Assembly (NCBI RefSeq): GCF_028657195.3
Contig: NZ_JANCPR020000002.1
Coordinates: 248,001-312,000, forward strand
Direction: 5' to 3'
DNA from: Streptomyces iconiensis
GTDB lineage: Bacteria; Actinomycetota; Actinomycetes; Streptomycetales; Streptomycetaceae
DNA length: 64,000 nucleotides
Positions 29,638 to 37,971 of the stretch are shown one piece after another. Within the stretch, counting starts at the first letter, position 1. Each line of letters begins with the position of its first letter. The translations under genes and the position numbers were made by a program. The notes below the pieces were generated by a model that was given only the letters and a program-made list of their open reading frames with translations, was not told the origin of the DNA and ran no database searches.

Positions 29638-29740
29638 AGACCCGACACCCTACGCGGCGGCACTGACACTCCGCCCGCCGCGACCGGCTCCCCCCGGCTC
29701 CGCCCGGCTCCTTCCGGCCATGACCGTTCGGCCCGTACGG

Positions 29741-31540
29741 CTACGGTCCGTGCAGGGGGTTGCTGACCGTTCCGTGAACGGCGGCATGGGGGCGCTCCGA
29801 GCGGTCGCGGTAGCCGTCCAGATGCAGACGGTTGCGGTTGAGGCACAGCCGCTCGATACGCGGAGTGAGCAGGTCGAACAGCTCGAAGCGTGCCTTCAGC
29901 TCGGGGAAGCGGTGATGGTAGCGGTCGATCTCCGCCCGCACGAGTGACCAGAACGTGTCCTCGGGAACGCCGAGTTGGTCCTCGCACAGCGGAGCGAGAT
30001 AGCGGAAGACACCGACGAAGAGCGCCGAGTGGATGAACTGCGTGAGGAAGGCGGGCGGTTCCGTCAGCAGCACGCCGCGCACGTCCGCGGGCATCGTGTC
30101 CAGTTCGGGGAGCCGCTGCTCGCTGACGTTGACGTCGTCCACGAAGTCCTTGACCGCCAGCCTCACGGGTACGTCCCGCTCGTCGAAGACGACGATCGCG
30201 TTCTCGCCGTGCGGCGAGAAGACGGTGCCGTAGCGGTAGAGGAAGTGCAGCAGCGGCGGCAGCAGCGCGGCGAAGAGGCGCCCGAGCCACACGCGGGGCT
30301 CCAGCCCCGAACGTGCGACGAGTTCGGCGGTGAAGGCCCGGCCGTCGGCGTCGGTGTGGATCAGTGCGGCGAGCGTACGGGCGTGCTCGTCCGGGCCGAG
30401 ATACGGGGCCAGCGGCTCGCGCCAGATGCAGCCGAGCAACTCCCGGTACTGGTACGGGGCTTCGGACAGCGCGTCGTACACGGGGTGTGTCACGGCGACG
30501 GAGGCGACCTCGCCCAGCAGCACGACCCGGCACTCGTCGGCCAGGAAGGGGTCACGCTCCCGCAGCCCCTGCACCCATGCGGTGACGGCGGGCGCCGCAT
30601 GGGTGCGCTCGGTCGGAAGGCCGCGCCACACCAGGGTGTTGAGGATGGCGAGCGGCAGCTTGACCGTATGGCGGTCGGGGCGGCTGGTGTTGAGGAACGT
30701 CCGGATCGACTGCTGGGGCAGTCGCAGGTCGCCGTCGGACGGCAGGGGAACGATGTCGTCCCCCGCGAGTGAGGAGGCGAAGAGCGGCGCGATCGTTTCG
30801 TCCCACTGCCAGGGGTGGACGGGCAGATAGAGATAGCCCTCTGGTGACAGGCCGCGCGAGCGCAGGGCGTGGTGGAATCCGAGGAGTGTGGCAGGGGCAA
30901 GCTCGCGCGCGTAGAGGCGGTGGGGCTGGGCCAGCGCGGGGACGCCGCTGTAGGCGGCGAGCCCCTTCCGTACCGCGATCCACGGGAGTTGCCGTGGCGT
31001 GCGGGCCTCGGGCGACCACCGTGCCGAGTCCGTCGTGGAGAAGCCGAGGCGCCCTTTGTTGGCGACCAGCCAGGGGTGCCCCTCCATGTGACCCTCCAAC
31101 TCGGCGTACCCGAGTTCGGCGAGCTCGGCGGCGGGCAGCCCGGAGGCGAGGAGGTGTGCGTCGGCCGTGAGGGTGGCGGTCAGCTCGCGGATGTAGTGAC
31201 CCGCCGTGTGGGAACTGAGACCGAGCAGGCCGTGCGCGCGGGAGAGGAAGGCCAGCGGATCCAGGTCGTCCCCGAGCGAGTCGGGGTCGACGATCCAGTG
31301 CCCGTAGGCGCCGCGCCGGGCGCGGAAGCGGACCGTCAGCTCCTCGTCGACGGGCAGTCGGTACGCGTCGGATGCCGTGGCCGGTGCGGGCTGCGGCCTG
31401 AGGATCTCCTCGTAGGCGAACTCGGCGATCATCTTGGCGAGCATCCGCCGGCCGGCCTGGCTCCAGTGGTCCCTGTCGAGGCCGGAGGGCACGGCTAGCC
31501 AGGCGGGGTCGTTCGGGGAATCTGCTGCGGATCGGGGCAC
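29741..31540 (-). CDS. IucA/IucC family siderophore (NIS) synthetase
   Basis: A 599-residue NRPS-independent siderophore synthetase, which uses ATP to join a carboxylic acid to an amine or alcohol. The family signature EGHPWLVANKGRLGF (about residues 150-164) and WSPEARTPRQLPW define the IucA/IucC domain. VHPWQWDE and the ATP-site segment FSPHGENAIVVFDE (about 440) follow, and the C-terminal FhuF-like part includes LKARFELFDLL. I chose GTG 31540 because AAGGAG lies 8 bp upstream. It is the last gene of a three-gene siderophore operon, after the acyltransferase. Confidence 0.93.
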   Translation of the reverse strand: MPRSAADSPNDPAWLAVPSGLDRDHWSQAGRRMLAKMIAEFAYEEILRPQPAPATASDAYRLPVDEELTVRFRARRGAYGHWIVDPDSLGDDLDPLAFLSRAHGLLGLSSHTAGHYIRELTATLTADAHLLASGLPAAELAELGYAELEGHMEGHPWLVANKGRLGFSTTDSARWSPEARTPRQLPWIAVRKGLAAYSGVPALAQPHRLYARELAPATLLGFHHALRSRGLSPEGYLYLPVHPWQWDETIAPLFASSLAGDDIVPLPSDGDLRLPQQSIRTFLNTSRPDRHTVKLPLAILNTLVWRGLPTERTHAAPAVTAWVQGLRERDPFLADECRVVLLGEVASVAVTHPVYDALSEAPYQYRELLGCIWREPLAPYLGPDEHARTLAALIHTDADGRAFTAELVARSGLEPRVWLGRLFAALLPPLLHFLYRYGTVFSPHGENAIVVFDERDVPVRLAVKDFVDDVNVSEQRLPELDTMPADVRGVLLTEPPAFLTQFIHSALFVGVFRYLAPLCEDQLGVPEDTFWSLVRAEIDRYHHRFPELKARFELFDLLTPRIERLCLNRNRLHLDGYRDRSERPHAAVHGTVSNPLHGP

Positions 31541-31735
31541 AGGACTGACTCCTTGCGGGAGGGGACGGGTATGGAGCGCCGTCCGGCCGCGCACAGAGCA
31601 CCGGACGGCGGCGCGTACGCGGGAAAGCGGACGGACGGGCGGTCGCCGGGGTACACGGCGGCGCTGCGGCTCTCGCTCAGTGGCGCGGGCCCCGGGGCGG
31701 CCGGGACCATGGGAAGCACGGCTTCGCGACCTGAC

Positions 31736-32494
31736 TCAGAGCACCGCGCGCAGGGCGCGGTCCCGGACCATCAGGGCCGCGCGCTTGGCGGGGAGTTGGA
31801 CCTCGGCGCTCAGGCGGAAGCCCGCACCGAGGAAGGCGGCGAGGGACGGCACATTGCGCACATCGGGTTCGGCCAGCACGCGGGTGCACAGGGGCCGCTG
31901 ATCGAGCACCAGGTCGGCGACGGCGCGCAGCAGCCTCGTGCCGATACCGCGCCCCCGGTGCGCGACGCAGCCGACCAGCACGTGGATGCCGGTGTCGTGC
32001 GGATACGTGCGGCAGTGGCGTGCGAGCGGGTCGAGATCCGCGCGGTAGATCTCCCAGTAGCTCATCGGGGAGCCGTCGAGCGTCCCGAGGCAGGGAACGC
32101 TGCGGCCGTCCCCCTCGATCTGGGGTCTGAGGTGCGCAGCCGTCACGCTCTCGGGGCCCGCCAGCTCCCAGAAGGCGGCCACCGCCGGGTCGTTCATCCA
32201 CGCGGAGACCAGCGGCAGGTCGCGCGCGAGACGGACCGGCACGAGCTGGAAACGGCCCACGTCCGTTTCGATGGCGGGCCAGGAGGCGGGTGCGTCGAGC
32301 AGATCGCCCGGCGGCGGGGCTCCAGTGCCGCCGGGCTCGTAACCGTCGCGCTCGGCGAACAGTTCGGTCCACCCGTGGGGAAGTTCGAGGTTGAGGGTGT
32401 CGTCACCACTGGTCCCGGTTTCCGCTGCGGCGGCCGTACCGGAGCTGCCCGGAGTGTCCGCCGGTGGTGCGGAGCCGGGCTGTGAGTGCGACAT
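31736..32494 (-). CDS. AlcB/MbtK-like siderophore N-acyltransferase (GNAT)
   Basis: A 252-residue GNAT-fold enzyme. After a Gly/Ala-rich linker it shows the siderophore-acyltransferase pattern RDLPLVSAWMNDPAVAAFWEL, a YWEIYRADLDPL strand, an acetyl-CoA loop in AHRGRGIGTRLLRAV and EPDVRNVPSLAAFLGAGF. Relatives acylate N-hydroxylysine or N-hydroxy-diamines to make hydroxamates. No hydroxylase is encoded in the operon. ATG 32494 follows GAGAGGAGA. It lies between the two IucA/IucC synthetases, so its product should be the substrate they condense. Confidence 0.9.
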   Translation of the reverse strand: MSHSQPGSAPPADTPGSSGTAAAAETGTSGDDTLNLELPHGWTELFAERDGYEPGGTGAPPPGDLLDAPASWPAIETDVGRFQLVPVRLARDLPLVSAWMNDPAVAAFWELAGPESVTAAHLRPQIEGDGRSVPCLGTLDGSPMSYWEIYRADLDPLARHCRTYPHDTGIHVLVGCVAHRGRGIGTRLLRAVADLVLDQRPLCTRVLAEPDVRNVPSLAAFLGAGFRLSAEVQLPAKRAALMVRDRALRAVL

Positions 32495-32518
32495 GACGAC
32501 GTCTCCTCTCGTGACAGG

Positions 32519-32541
32519 GCCGGCGCGATGGCAGCGCCGGC
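32519..32541 (-). other. Intercistronic hairpin between the large NIS synthetase and the acyltransferase
   Basis: GCCGGCGC and GCGCCGGC (8-bp perfect arms, 7-nt loop) lie in the 60-bp gap. The hairpin may set relative expression or mRNA stability within the operon. Confidence 0.45.
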
Positions 32542-32554
32542 TCATGGCAGGGGG

Positions 32555-35020
32555 CTAATGGGTCAGGGGGTTGTCGAGGGTGACGTAGACGGACTGGGTG
32601 TCGACGGGCCCGACCAGTTCGTCCATCCCGTGCAGCCGGGTGAGCAGGTTCGCCTTGCAGCGCAGCGTCGGTGACTCCAGAAGCAGCGCGGGCAGCCGCG
32701 ACACCGGCTCACCGCCACCGCCGCGCGCGGCGCGCTCCAGGAAGCGGCGGAAGGCGGCGAGCAACAGGCGCTCATCGGCGAGCCCCTGGGAACCGAAGGC
32801 TCCGATGAGGCCGAGCACGTTGTTGATGCCCAAGTAGTACGCGAAGCGCTCGTCGGTCACTTCGTCGTCCACGTAGCTGTCACTGGCGACACCGAGGGAG
32901 ACGCCTGGCAGGCGACGGTCGAGTTCGTCCCTCCTGGAGGCGCGGAAGTAGTAGCCCTGGTTGTCGCGGTAACGGCCACCCTGTGGCCAGCCGTCCCGGT
33001 CGAGCAGTACGAGCGTGTTCTGCTGGTGCGCCTCCAGGGCGATGCCTCCTCGTGCGTCGAGCCAGAGGATGGGGAGCACGACGGCGTGGAGGTACCGCAG
33101 GAACCACTCGGCCGACACGGCTGCCCGTGGCCGCCCCGTACGCTCGGCGAGCGCGGTGACCACTCGGGCCAGTCGCGAACGCAGCGGCCCCGCAGGGGCT
33201 TCGGCGCCGGGTACGGGCGCGGTGAGGCCCGCGACACAGACCGCGTCGTCGTGCGGCCTGAAGGGGTTGTGCCGGATCACTGTGTCGAAGCCGGGCAGCC
33301 GTCCGCCTCCGGGCTCGTCGACGCCCAGCCACGCGGGATCGCGGACGATGTCGAAGTTCGGGTGCGCCGCGCGCCAGGCGGTCCCCAGTCCGCCGCGCAG
33401 CAGCCGGTGCACCTCGACGCCGCGCAGCAGCTCCTTGCGGAGGTTCTCGCGGCGGGAGTTGGTGATGCGCAGCCCGAGCGACAGCTTGAGCATCGCGACG
33501 CTGTCGGGCCGGTAGACGGTACGCACGGAGGACGTGGGGTGCCAGTGCTCCCCCGCGGGGCCGAGGTCGTGCAGGAGCCCCGCCTCCATCAGCGCGCGTA
33601 CGGCGCCGCTGTGCCGCAGCTCGCGTGCCTGCCATGGGTGGAGCGGCAGCGGAACGCACCCATGGGGCACGCGTCCTGCCAGGTCCCGCCCGGCCAGGCG
33701 CGCGGAGAGGTCGGCCGCCGCCACGGGCTTGCCCCGGTCGGTCCAGGCCGAGTCGCCCGCCAAGACGCTCTCGTCGGCCGCCATCCAGTGCACCGGGAAG
33801 GAGCCTCGCAGCTCCGGCGCGTAGACGCGGTTCTCCGCCTCGGAAAGGCCCTCGCGGCTCTTGGGCGTGGGGTGCAGCGGGTGCCCGAACAAGAGGGCCT
33901 GCTCGCCGTCCAGGAACGGCCCTGTTCCGGCGCCCGGCCGGGGCCGGGCACGGCGCTCCGCGAGGAAGTGCGCGGTGCGCTGGAGGGAGTCGGCGACCCG
34001 GCCGACGAGCGCGGCGCTCTCGGGCGGGGCTCCGCGCGTGCCCGCGCGCGGGGACCGCGCTCCGTGCGCGGCCTCGCGTCCGATGAGCGCCGCGAGCGCC
34101 ACGGCTTCCAGAGGCGGTGCCTCCTCGGGTGCGGTGTCGAGCGTGGGCGGGTCGAAGCGGTGGCAGCCGACGGCGGACCAGTGGCGCACGGGAACGTGGA
34201 GGGTGGCCCCCGTCGCCGCGAGCGGCACGCGCAGGACACCGTCGACGGGCCGGCCCAGCCCGGTCTCGCGCACCCAGCAGCGCAACAGGTTCTCCAGCGC
34301 CGCCGCGTCGGCTGCGACCACGGGGTCGGGGTGCTCCAGGGGGTCGGTAGGCGCGAGGCCGGTATCCGAAGGCTCACTACGGGGGGCGCTCTCCGCGCGG
34401 TCACCAGGTGAGTGGCCGCTGCCCGAGTGCGCACCACTGGGGCCGCCACTTCCCGAACGCTCACTACCAGGGCGGTCGTTACTCGTGTGAGCGCTGCTCG
34501 GGAGGTCACTGCCCGGGTCGCGGTCAGCACGGTCGGTGCCGATGTGGCCGCTGCCTGTGCCGACCGTGCCGGCGCGTTCCGCGCCACCTGCGGGCGGGGC
34601 GTACGGCTCGGCGCTCGCCGGTGGTGGTACGTAGGGCTCCCCGCTCGCCGGTGGTGGTACGTACGGCTCCCCGCTCGCCGGTGGCGGTGCAAGCCGTGAC
34701 AGAGCGTCCGGGGAGGCGGGAGCGGTGTCGCCGTACGCGCCGGGCGGGAACGTCGCATTCCGCGTGCCTTGGTGCGCGGCGGGGCCGTCCGGATCGGGGG
34801 CATCGAGGTCGGGGGCATCGAGGTCGGCACCCCCAGGAGGTACGTACGGCGCTTCGGCCCACGGGTGTCCAGGGCCGTGTCCGAACCCCGCCGCCGCGGT
34901 CAGTTCCTCGTGGCGCCCCGTGCGCCGGGACTGCCGGGGCACGGCTGGGTCGATCAGCCGGGCGAGGCGTTGACGGACCGGGCCCTTCGGGACGTCTTCG
35001 GCTCCGGAGCGCGCGTTCAC
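32555..35020 (-). CDS. IucA/IucC family siderophore synthetase with long disordered N-terminus
   Basis: An 821-residue second NIS synthetase, first gene of the siderophore operon. The first 235 residues are Pro/Gly/Ser/Asp-rich and contain decapeptide repeats (PPPASGEPYV); NIS enzymes normally lack this. The catalytic domain then shows LLFGHPLHPTPKSREGL (about 385), VPLPLHPWQARELRHSG, LRITNSRRENLRKEL and EAHQQNTLVLLDRDG. The last of these is the ATP/Mg region. I chose GTG 35020 because GGAG lies just upstream; the in-frame extension to 35104 is less plausible. I could not find an IdeR/DmdR iron box upstream. Confidence 0.9.
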   Translation of the reverse strand: MNARSGAEDVPKGPVRQRLARLIDPAVPRQSRRTGRHEELTAAAGFGHGPGHPWAEAPYVPPGGADLDAPDLDAPDPDGPAAHQGTRNATFPPGAYGDTAPASPDALSRLAPPPASGEPYVPPPASGEPYVPPPASAEPYAPPAGGAERAGTVGTGSGHIGTDRADRDPGSDLPSSAHTSNDRPGSERSGSGGPSGAHSGSGHSPGDRAESAPRSEPSDTGLAPTDPLEHPDPVVAADAAALENLLRCWVRETGLGRPVDGVLRVPLAATGATLHVPVRHWSAVGCHRFDPPTLDTAPEEAPPLEAVALAALIGREAAHGARSPRAGTRGAPPESAALVGRVADSLQRTAHFLAERRARPRPGAGTGPFLDGEQALLFGHPLHPTPKSREGLSEAENRVYAPELRGSFPVHWMAADESVLAGDSAWTDRGKPVAAADLSARLAGRDLAGRVPHGCVPLPLHPWQARELRHSGAVRALMEAGLLHDLGPAGEHWHPTSSVRTVYRPDSVAMLKLSLGLRITNSRRENLRKELLRGVEVHRLLRGGLGTAWRAAHPNFDIVRDPAWLGVDEPGGGRLPGFDTVIRHNPFRPHDDAVCVAGLTAPVPGAEAPAGPLRSRLARVVTALAERTGRPRAAVSAEWFLRYLHAVVLPILWLDARGGIALEAHQQNTLVLLDRDGWPQGGRYRDNQGYYFRASRRDELDRRLPGVSLGVASDSYVDDEVTDERFAYYLGINNVLGLIGAFGSQGLADERLLLAAFRRFLERAARGGGGEPVSRLPALLLESPTLRCKANLLTRLHGMDELVGPVDTQSVYVTLDNPLTH
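34601..34690 (-). repeat. 30-bp in-frame tandem repeat in the large NIS synthetase gene
   Basis: Two nearly identical 30-bp units (34621-34650 and 34651-34680, one difference) with partial copies on both sides encode repeated decapeptides PPPASGEPYV. The repeat lies in the disordered N-terminal region, and copy change keeps the frame. Confidence 0.9.
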
Positions 35021-35280
35021 TGAGGTCTCCTCCGATGGTGTCGACTCGGCGCGCTGAGTAGCGAGCCACTGTCCCCCGTACGTACCAACGAAGCGAACGG
35101 CCACGGATCACGGGCTTGTTGGGGATCACTTTCGGGCCGGGGAGACGCCGGCGCCGCGCGCGGGGGAACCAGAGACCCGGGTGTGCCCGTCCCCCACCCC
35201 ACCGGGCATAGTGGGGGCCGCCCCTCCCGGCGAGGTGCATGACAAATCCACAGGCGATCCACTTCAGGGGGAGTTCAGCC

Positions 35281-36507
35281 ATGCCATCGATAGCCAGGTC
35301 CGCGCGGCGCCGTTCGGTGCTGGCCGCGGCAGCGGTCGTCGCCGCGTTGACGGTGACCGCGACCGCCTGCGGTCCCGGGGACGACGAGGCGGACGACAAG
35401 CCCAGCACTTCGGTCTCGGAAGGACAGGAAGCGGGCAAGGACGTCAAGGAGGACCTGGGTCTGCCCAAGGACCTTCCCTCTGATCTGCCGACCTCCCTTG
35501 AAGACCTCGACAAGTGGAAGAGCGGCGAGTGGAAGAACTGGGACCGGGAGAAGTGGCTGAGTGAGGCCAAGGAGTTCTTCAACCCGATCATCAAGGACCT
35601 GTGGGACCCGGACCGCATGAAGGACGCGGACGGCAACGACCGCGAGGTCGACGACTCCGACATCGACGACAGCGAGAGCGGCGGCGACAACGGCACAGGC
35701 GAGGACGAGGGCGTCACGGACGCGCAGCCCGACCCCGTCAAGGCGACCCCGGTGAAGACGCCGTACAACCAGGACGACCTGCCCGTCGGCAAGGTGTTCA
35801 TGGACACCCCGAAGGGCGCGATGGTCTGCTCCGGCGCCGTCGTCAAGGACCCGAACAACCCGGGCAGGTCCAACCTCGTGGCCACCGCAGGACACTGCGT
35901 GCACGGCGGCAAGGGCAAGGGCTGGTTCCGCAACGTGGTCTTCGTGCCGGACTACAACCCCAAGGGCCTGCCCAACGCTCAGCTGGAGAGCGCCCCGAAG
36001 GCCGACGTGGCCCCGGACGGCATCTGGTGGGCCAAGCACGCGCGTACCACCGACCACTGGATCAACACCGGTGCCGACAAGGGCGGCAAGGGCGCGCAGC
36101 AGGACTTCGCCGTGATCCAGGTGCAGCCGGAGGACAAGAGCAGCAGCGCCTCGCTGGAGCAGAAGGTCGGCGGCGCCGTCCAGGTCAGCTTCAACACGCC
36201 GCGCGTCAAGTCCCTGTCGAGCCTCACGGCCAACGGCTACCCGGCGGCCCCGCCCTTCGACGGCTCCAAGATGTACCAGTGCGCCGACAAGCCCGGCCGG
36301 CTCACCCTCGACCCGCAGCAGCCCACGATGTACCGGATCGGCTGCACCATGACGGCCGGCGCGTCCGGCGGCCCCTGGCTCGACTCCTCGGGCAAGCGGC
36401 TCCTTTCGGTGACGTCCATCGGTCCGGTCACGGCCGACTGGCTGGCCGGGGCACGCCTCGGCAAGGAAGCCAAGGGCGTCTTCGACGCGGTCAGCAAGCA
36501 GAGCTGA
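35281..36507 (+). CDS. Exported trypsin-fold serine protease (V8-like), paralogue 1
   Basis: A 408-residue protein with a hydrophobic signal (residues 12-30) ending TATAC-G, a weak lipobox, so possibly a lipoprotein. A spacer module PTSLEDLDKW...EWKNW...KWL...NPIIKDLWDPDR (about residues 63-115) precedes the protease. Catalytic triad: His205 in TAGHCV, Asp275 in QQDFAVI and Ser362 in GASGGPW. Cysteines around the His and in MVCSGAVV could form a disulphide. The start is preceded by AGGGGGAG. It is followed by a terminator and a close paralogue. The acidic linker (about 120-155) is much more Asp/Glu-rich than in the paralogue. The substrate is unknown. Confidence 0.88.
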   Translation: MPSIARSARRRSVLAAAAVVAALTVTATACGPGDDEADDKPSTSVSEGQEAGKDVKEDLGLPKDLPSDLPTSLEDLDKWKSGEWKNWDREKWLSEAKEFFNPIIKDLWDPDRMKDADGNDREVDDSDIDDSESGGDNGTGEDEGVTDAQPDPVKATPVKTPYNQDDLPVGKVFMDTPKGAMVCSGAVVKDPNNPGRSNLVATAGHCVHGGKGKGWFRNVVFVPDYNPKGLPNAQLESAPKADVAPDGIWWAKHARTTDHWINTGADKGGKGAQQDFAVIQVQPEDKSSSASLEQKVGGAVQVSFNTPRVKSLSSLTANGYPAAPPFDGSKMYQCADKPGRLTLDPQQPTMYRIGCTMTAGASGGPWLDSSGKRLLSVTSIGPVTADWLAGARLGKEAKGVFDAVSKQS

Positions 36508-36562
36508 GCCCCGCGCGGGCCGTCACACGGCACGCGGCAACCGAACAGCACATGACACAACA

Positions 36563-36595
36563 GCACCCGCGCACGAGCTGGACGTGCGCGGGTGC
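36563..36595 (+). terminator. Terminator hairpin between the two protease paralogues
   Basis: GCACCCGCGCACG and CGTGCGCGGGTGC form a perfect 13-bp stem with a 7-nt loop, 55 bp after the first protease stop. It should largely separate transcription of the two paralogues. Confidence 0.75.
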
Positions 36596-36621
36596 GCCGA
36601 TTATCTGGGGGAGTTCGATCC

Positions 36622-37857
36622 ATGTCTCTCATACGCGGACGCGGGCACAGACGTCCGGTTCTCGCGCTGGCCGCCGCCGTGGCGGCCCTGACGGTCTCCG
36701 CGACGGCCTGCGGCTCGGACGGCGACGACGACGGCAAGCGTGACGCCGCCAAGCCCGCGACCTCGGAAGCGGCGAAGGACGACGGCGAGAAGAGTGGCGA
36801 GCGGGACAAGGAGCGGTTGGGCATTCCGGACAAGCTTCCGGAGGATCTGCCCACCTCACTGGAGGACCTCGACAAGTGGCGCGGCGGCGCCTGGAAGAAC
36901 TGGAAGCAGGACCAATGGCTGCGTGATGCCGCAGACTTCGTCAATCCGTACATCAAGGGCCACTGGAATCCCGAACGCCTGAAGAAGGCCGAGGACAACG
37001 AGAAGCAGGTCCCCGCCGACATCAAGAGCGCCTCCGGCTCCGGGGCCGGCGAGTCCGAGCCGCGTCCGGTCAAGGCCCAGGACGTGCCGACGCCCTACTC
37101 CACGAACGCGGCGCCCGTCGGGAAGGTCCTCATGGACACTCCCGAGGGCCCGATGGTCTGCTCCGGCACCGTCGTGCAGGACCCGCGCAATCCAGGCAAG
37201 TCCAACCTCGTGGCCACGGCCGGACACTGCGTGCACTCGGGCAAGAGCGGCGGCTGGCTCCGGAACATCTCGTTCATCCCGTCCTACAACGACAAGGGCC
37301 TCTCGCGGTCCGCGCTGGAGAACGCGAGCGCGCAGGACCTCGCACCGTACGGACAGTGGTGGGTCAAGTGGGCCCAGACCACCGACTACTGGATCAAGAA
37401 GGGGGCCAAGTCCGGTGGCGGCGGCTCCCAGCAGGACTTCGCGGTGCTCCGGGTCGAGTCCGTGAACAAGAACGCCAAGTCGCTGGAGGAGACGGTCGGC
37501 AACGCGCTGAAGGTCAACTTCAAGACGCCTGCGGCCTCCCGTATCCGGGGCGTCAGCTCCTTCGGTTACCCCGCGGCTCCGCCTTTCGACGGCGCGAAGA
37601 TGTTCCGGTGCTCCGACAGGCCGGGGAATCTCACGATCGACCCGTCACAACCCGCGCTGTACCGCATCGGCTGCACGATGACCGGCGGGTCGTCCGGTGG
37701 TGGCTGGTTGGTCAACGGCACGTCCGGCAAGGCGGAGCTGGTGTCGGTCAACTCGATCGGCCCGCAGCCCGCGACCTGGCTCGCGGGGCCCAGGCTGGGC
37801 CCGACGGCCAAGGGTGTCTATGACGCCATCAGCAAGAAGTTCGCCGGCAGGGACTGA
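36622..37857 (+). CDS. Exported trypsin-fold serine protease (V8-like), paralogue 2
   Basis: A 411-residue protein with the same layout as its upstream neighbour: a signal ending SATAC-G, the PTSLEDLDKW...WKNW...NPYIKGHWNPER module (about residues 75-120), then the protease domain. Triad: His202 in TAGHCV, Asp272 in QQDFAVL and Ser358 in GSSGGGW. The ribosome-site context (GGGGGAGTTC) is nearly the same as for paralogue 1, consistent with tandem duplication including the leader. The two proteins are clearly alike throughout but differ in the acidic linker. A strong terminator follows. Confidence 0.88.
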   Translation: MSLIRGRGHRRPVLALAAAVAALTVSATACGSDGDDDGKRDAAKPATSEAAKDDGEKSGERDKERLGIPDKLPEDLPTSLEDLDKWRGGAWKNWKQDQWLRDAADFVNPYIKGHWNPERLKKAEDNEKQVPADIKSASGSGAGESEPRPVKAQDVPTPYSTNAAPVGKVLMDTPEGPMVCSGTVVQDPRNPGKSNLVATAGHCVHSGKSGGWLRNISFIPSYNDKGLSRSALENASAQDLAPYGQWWVKWAQTTDYWIKKGAKSGGGGSQQDFAVLRVESVNKNAKSLEETVGNALKVNFKTPAASRIRGVSSFGYPAAPPFDGAKMFRCSDRPGNLTIDPSQPALYRIGCTMTGGSSGGGWLVNGTSGKAELVSVNSIGPQPATWLAGPRLGPTAKGVYDAISKKFAGRD

Positions 37858-37890
37858 ACCGGTCCCGTCCGCACGCGGGCGCGCACAGAC

Positions 37891-37926
37891 GGAGGCCCGC
37901 TCCCCTCGGAAGGGGAGCGGGCCTCC
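37891..37926. terminator. Terminator hairpin between protease 2 and hflX
   Basis: GGAGGCCCGCTCCCCT and AGGGGAGCGGGCCTCC form a perfect 16-bp stem with a 4-nt CGGA loop in a convergent gap. It can serve both strands. Confidence 0.9.
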
Positions 37927-37971
37927 GTGGCGTTCGCTTGCCCGGCATGCGAGGCCGCGGCCTCGCCGGGC

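Noticed and set aside
29638..29760. LexA box upstream of the DinG-like helicase
   Set aside because: No CGAAC-N4-GTTCG-like sequence was found in this gap, only GGCTCC-rich repeats.
35021..35240. Iron-responsive (IdeR/DmdR) operator upstream of the siderophore operon
   Set aside because: I looked for TTAGGTTAGGCTAACC-like sequence on both strands and saw nothing close. Absence is reported as part of the siderophore finding only.
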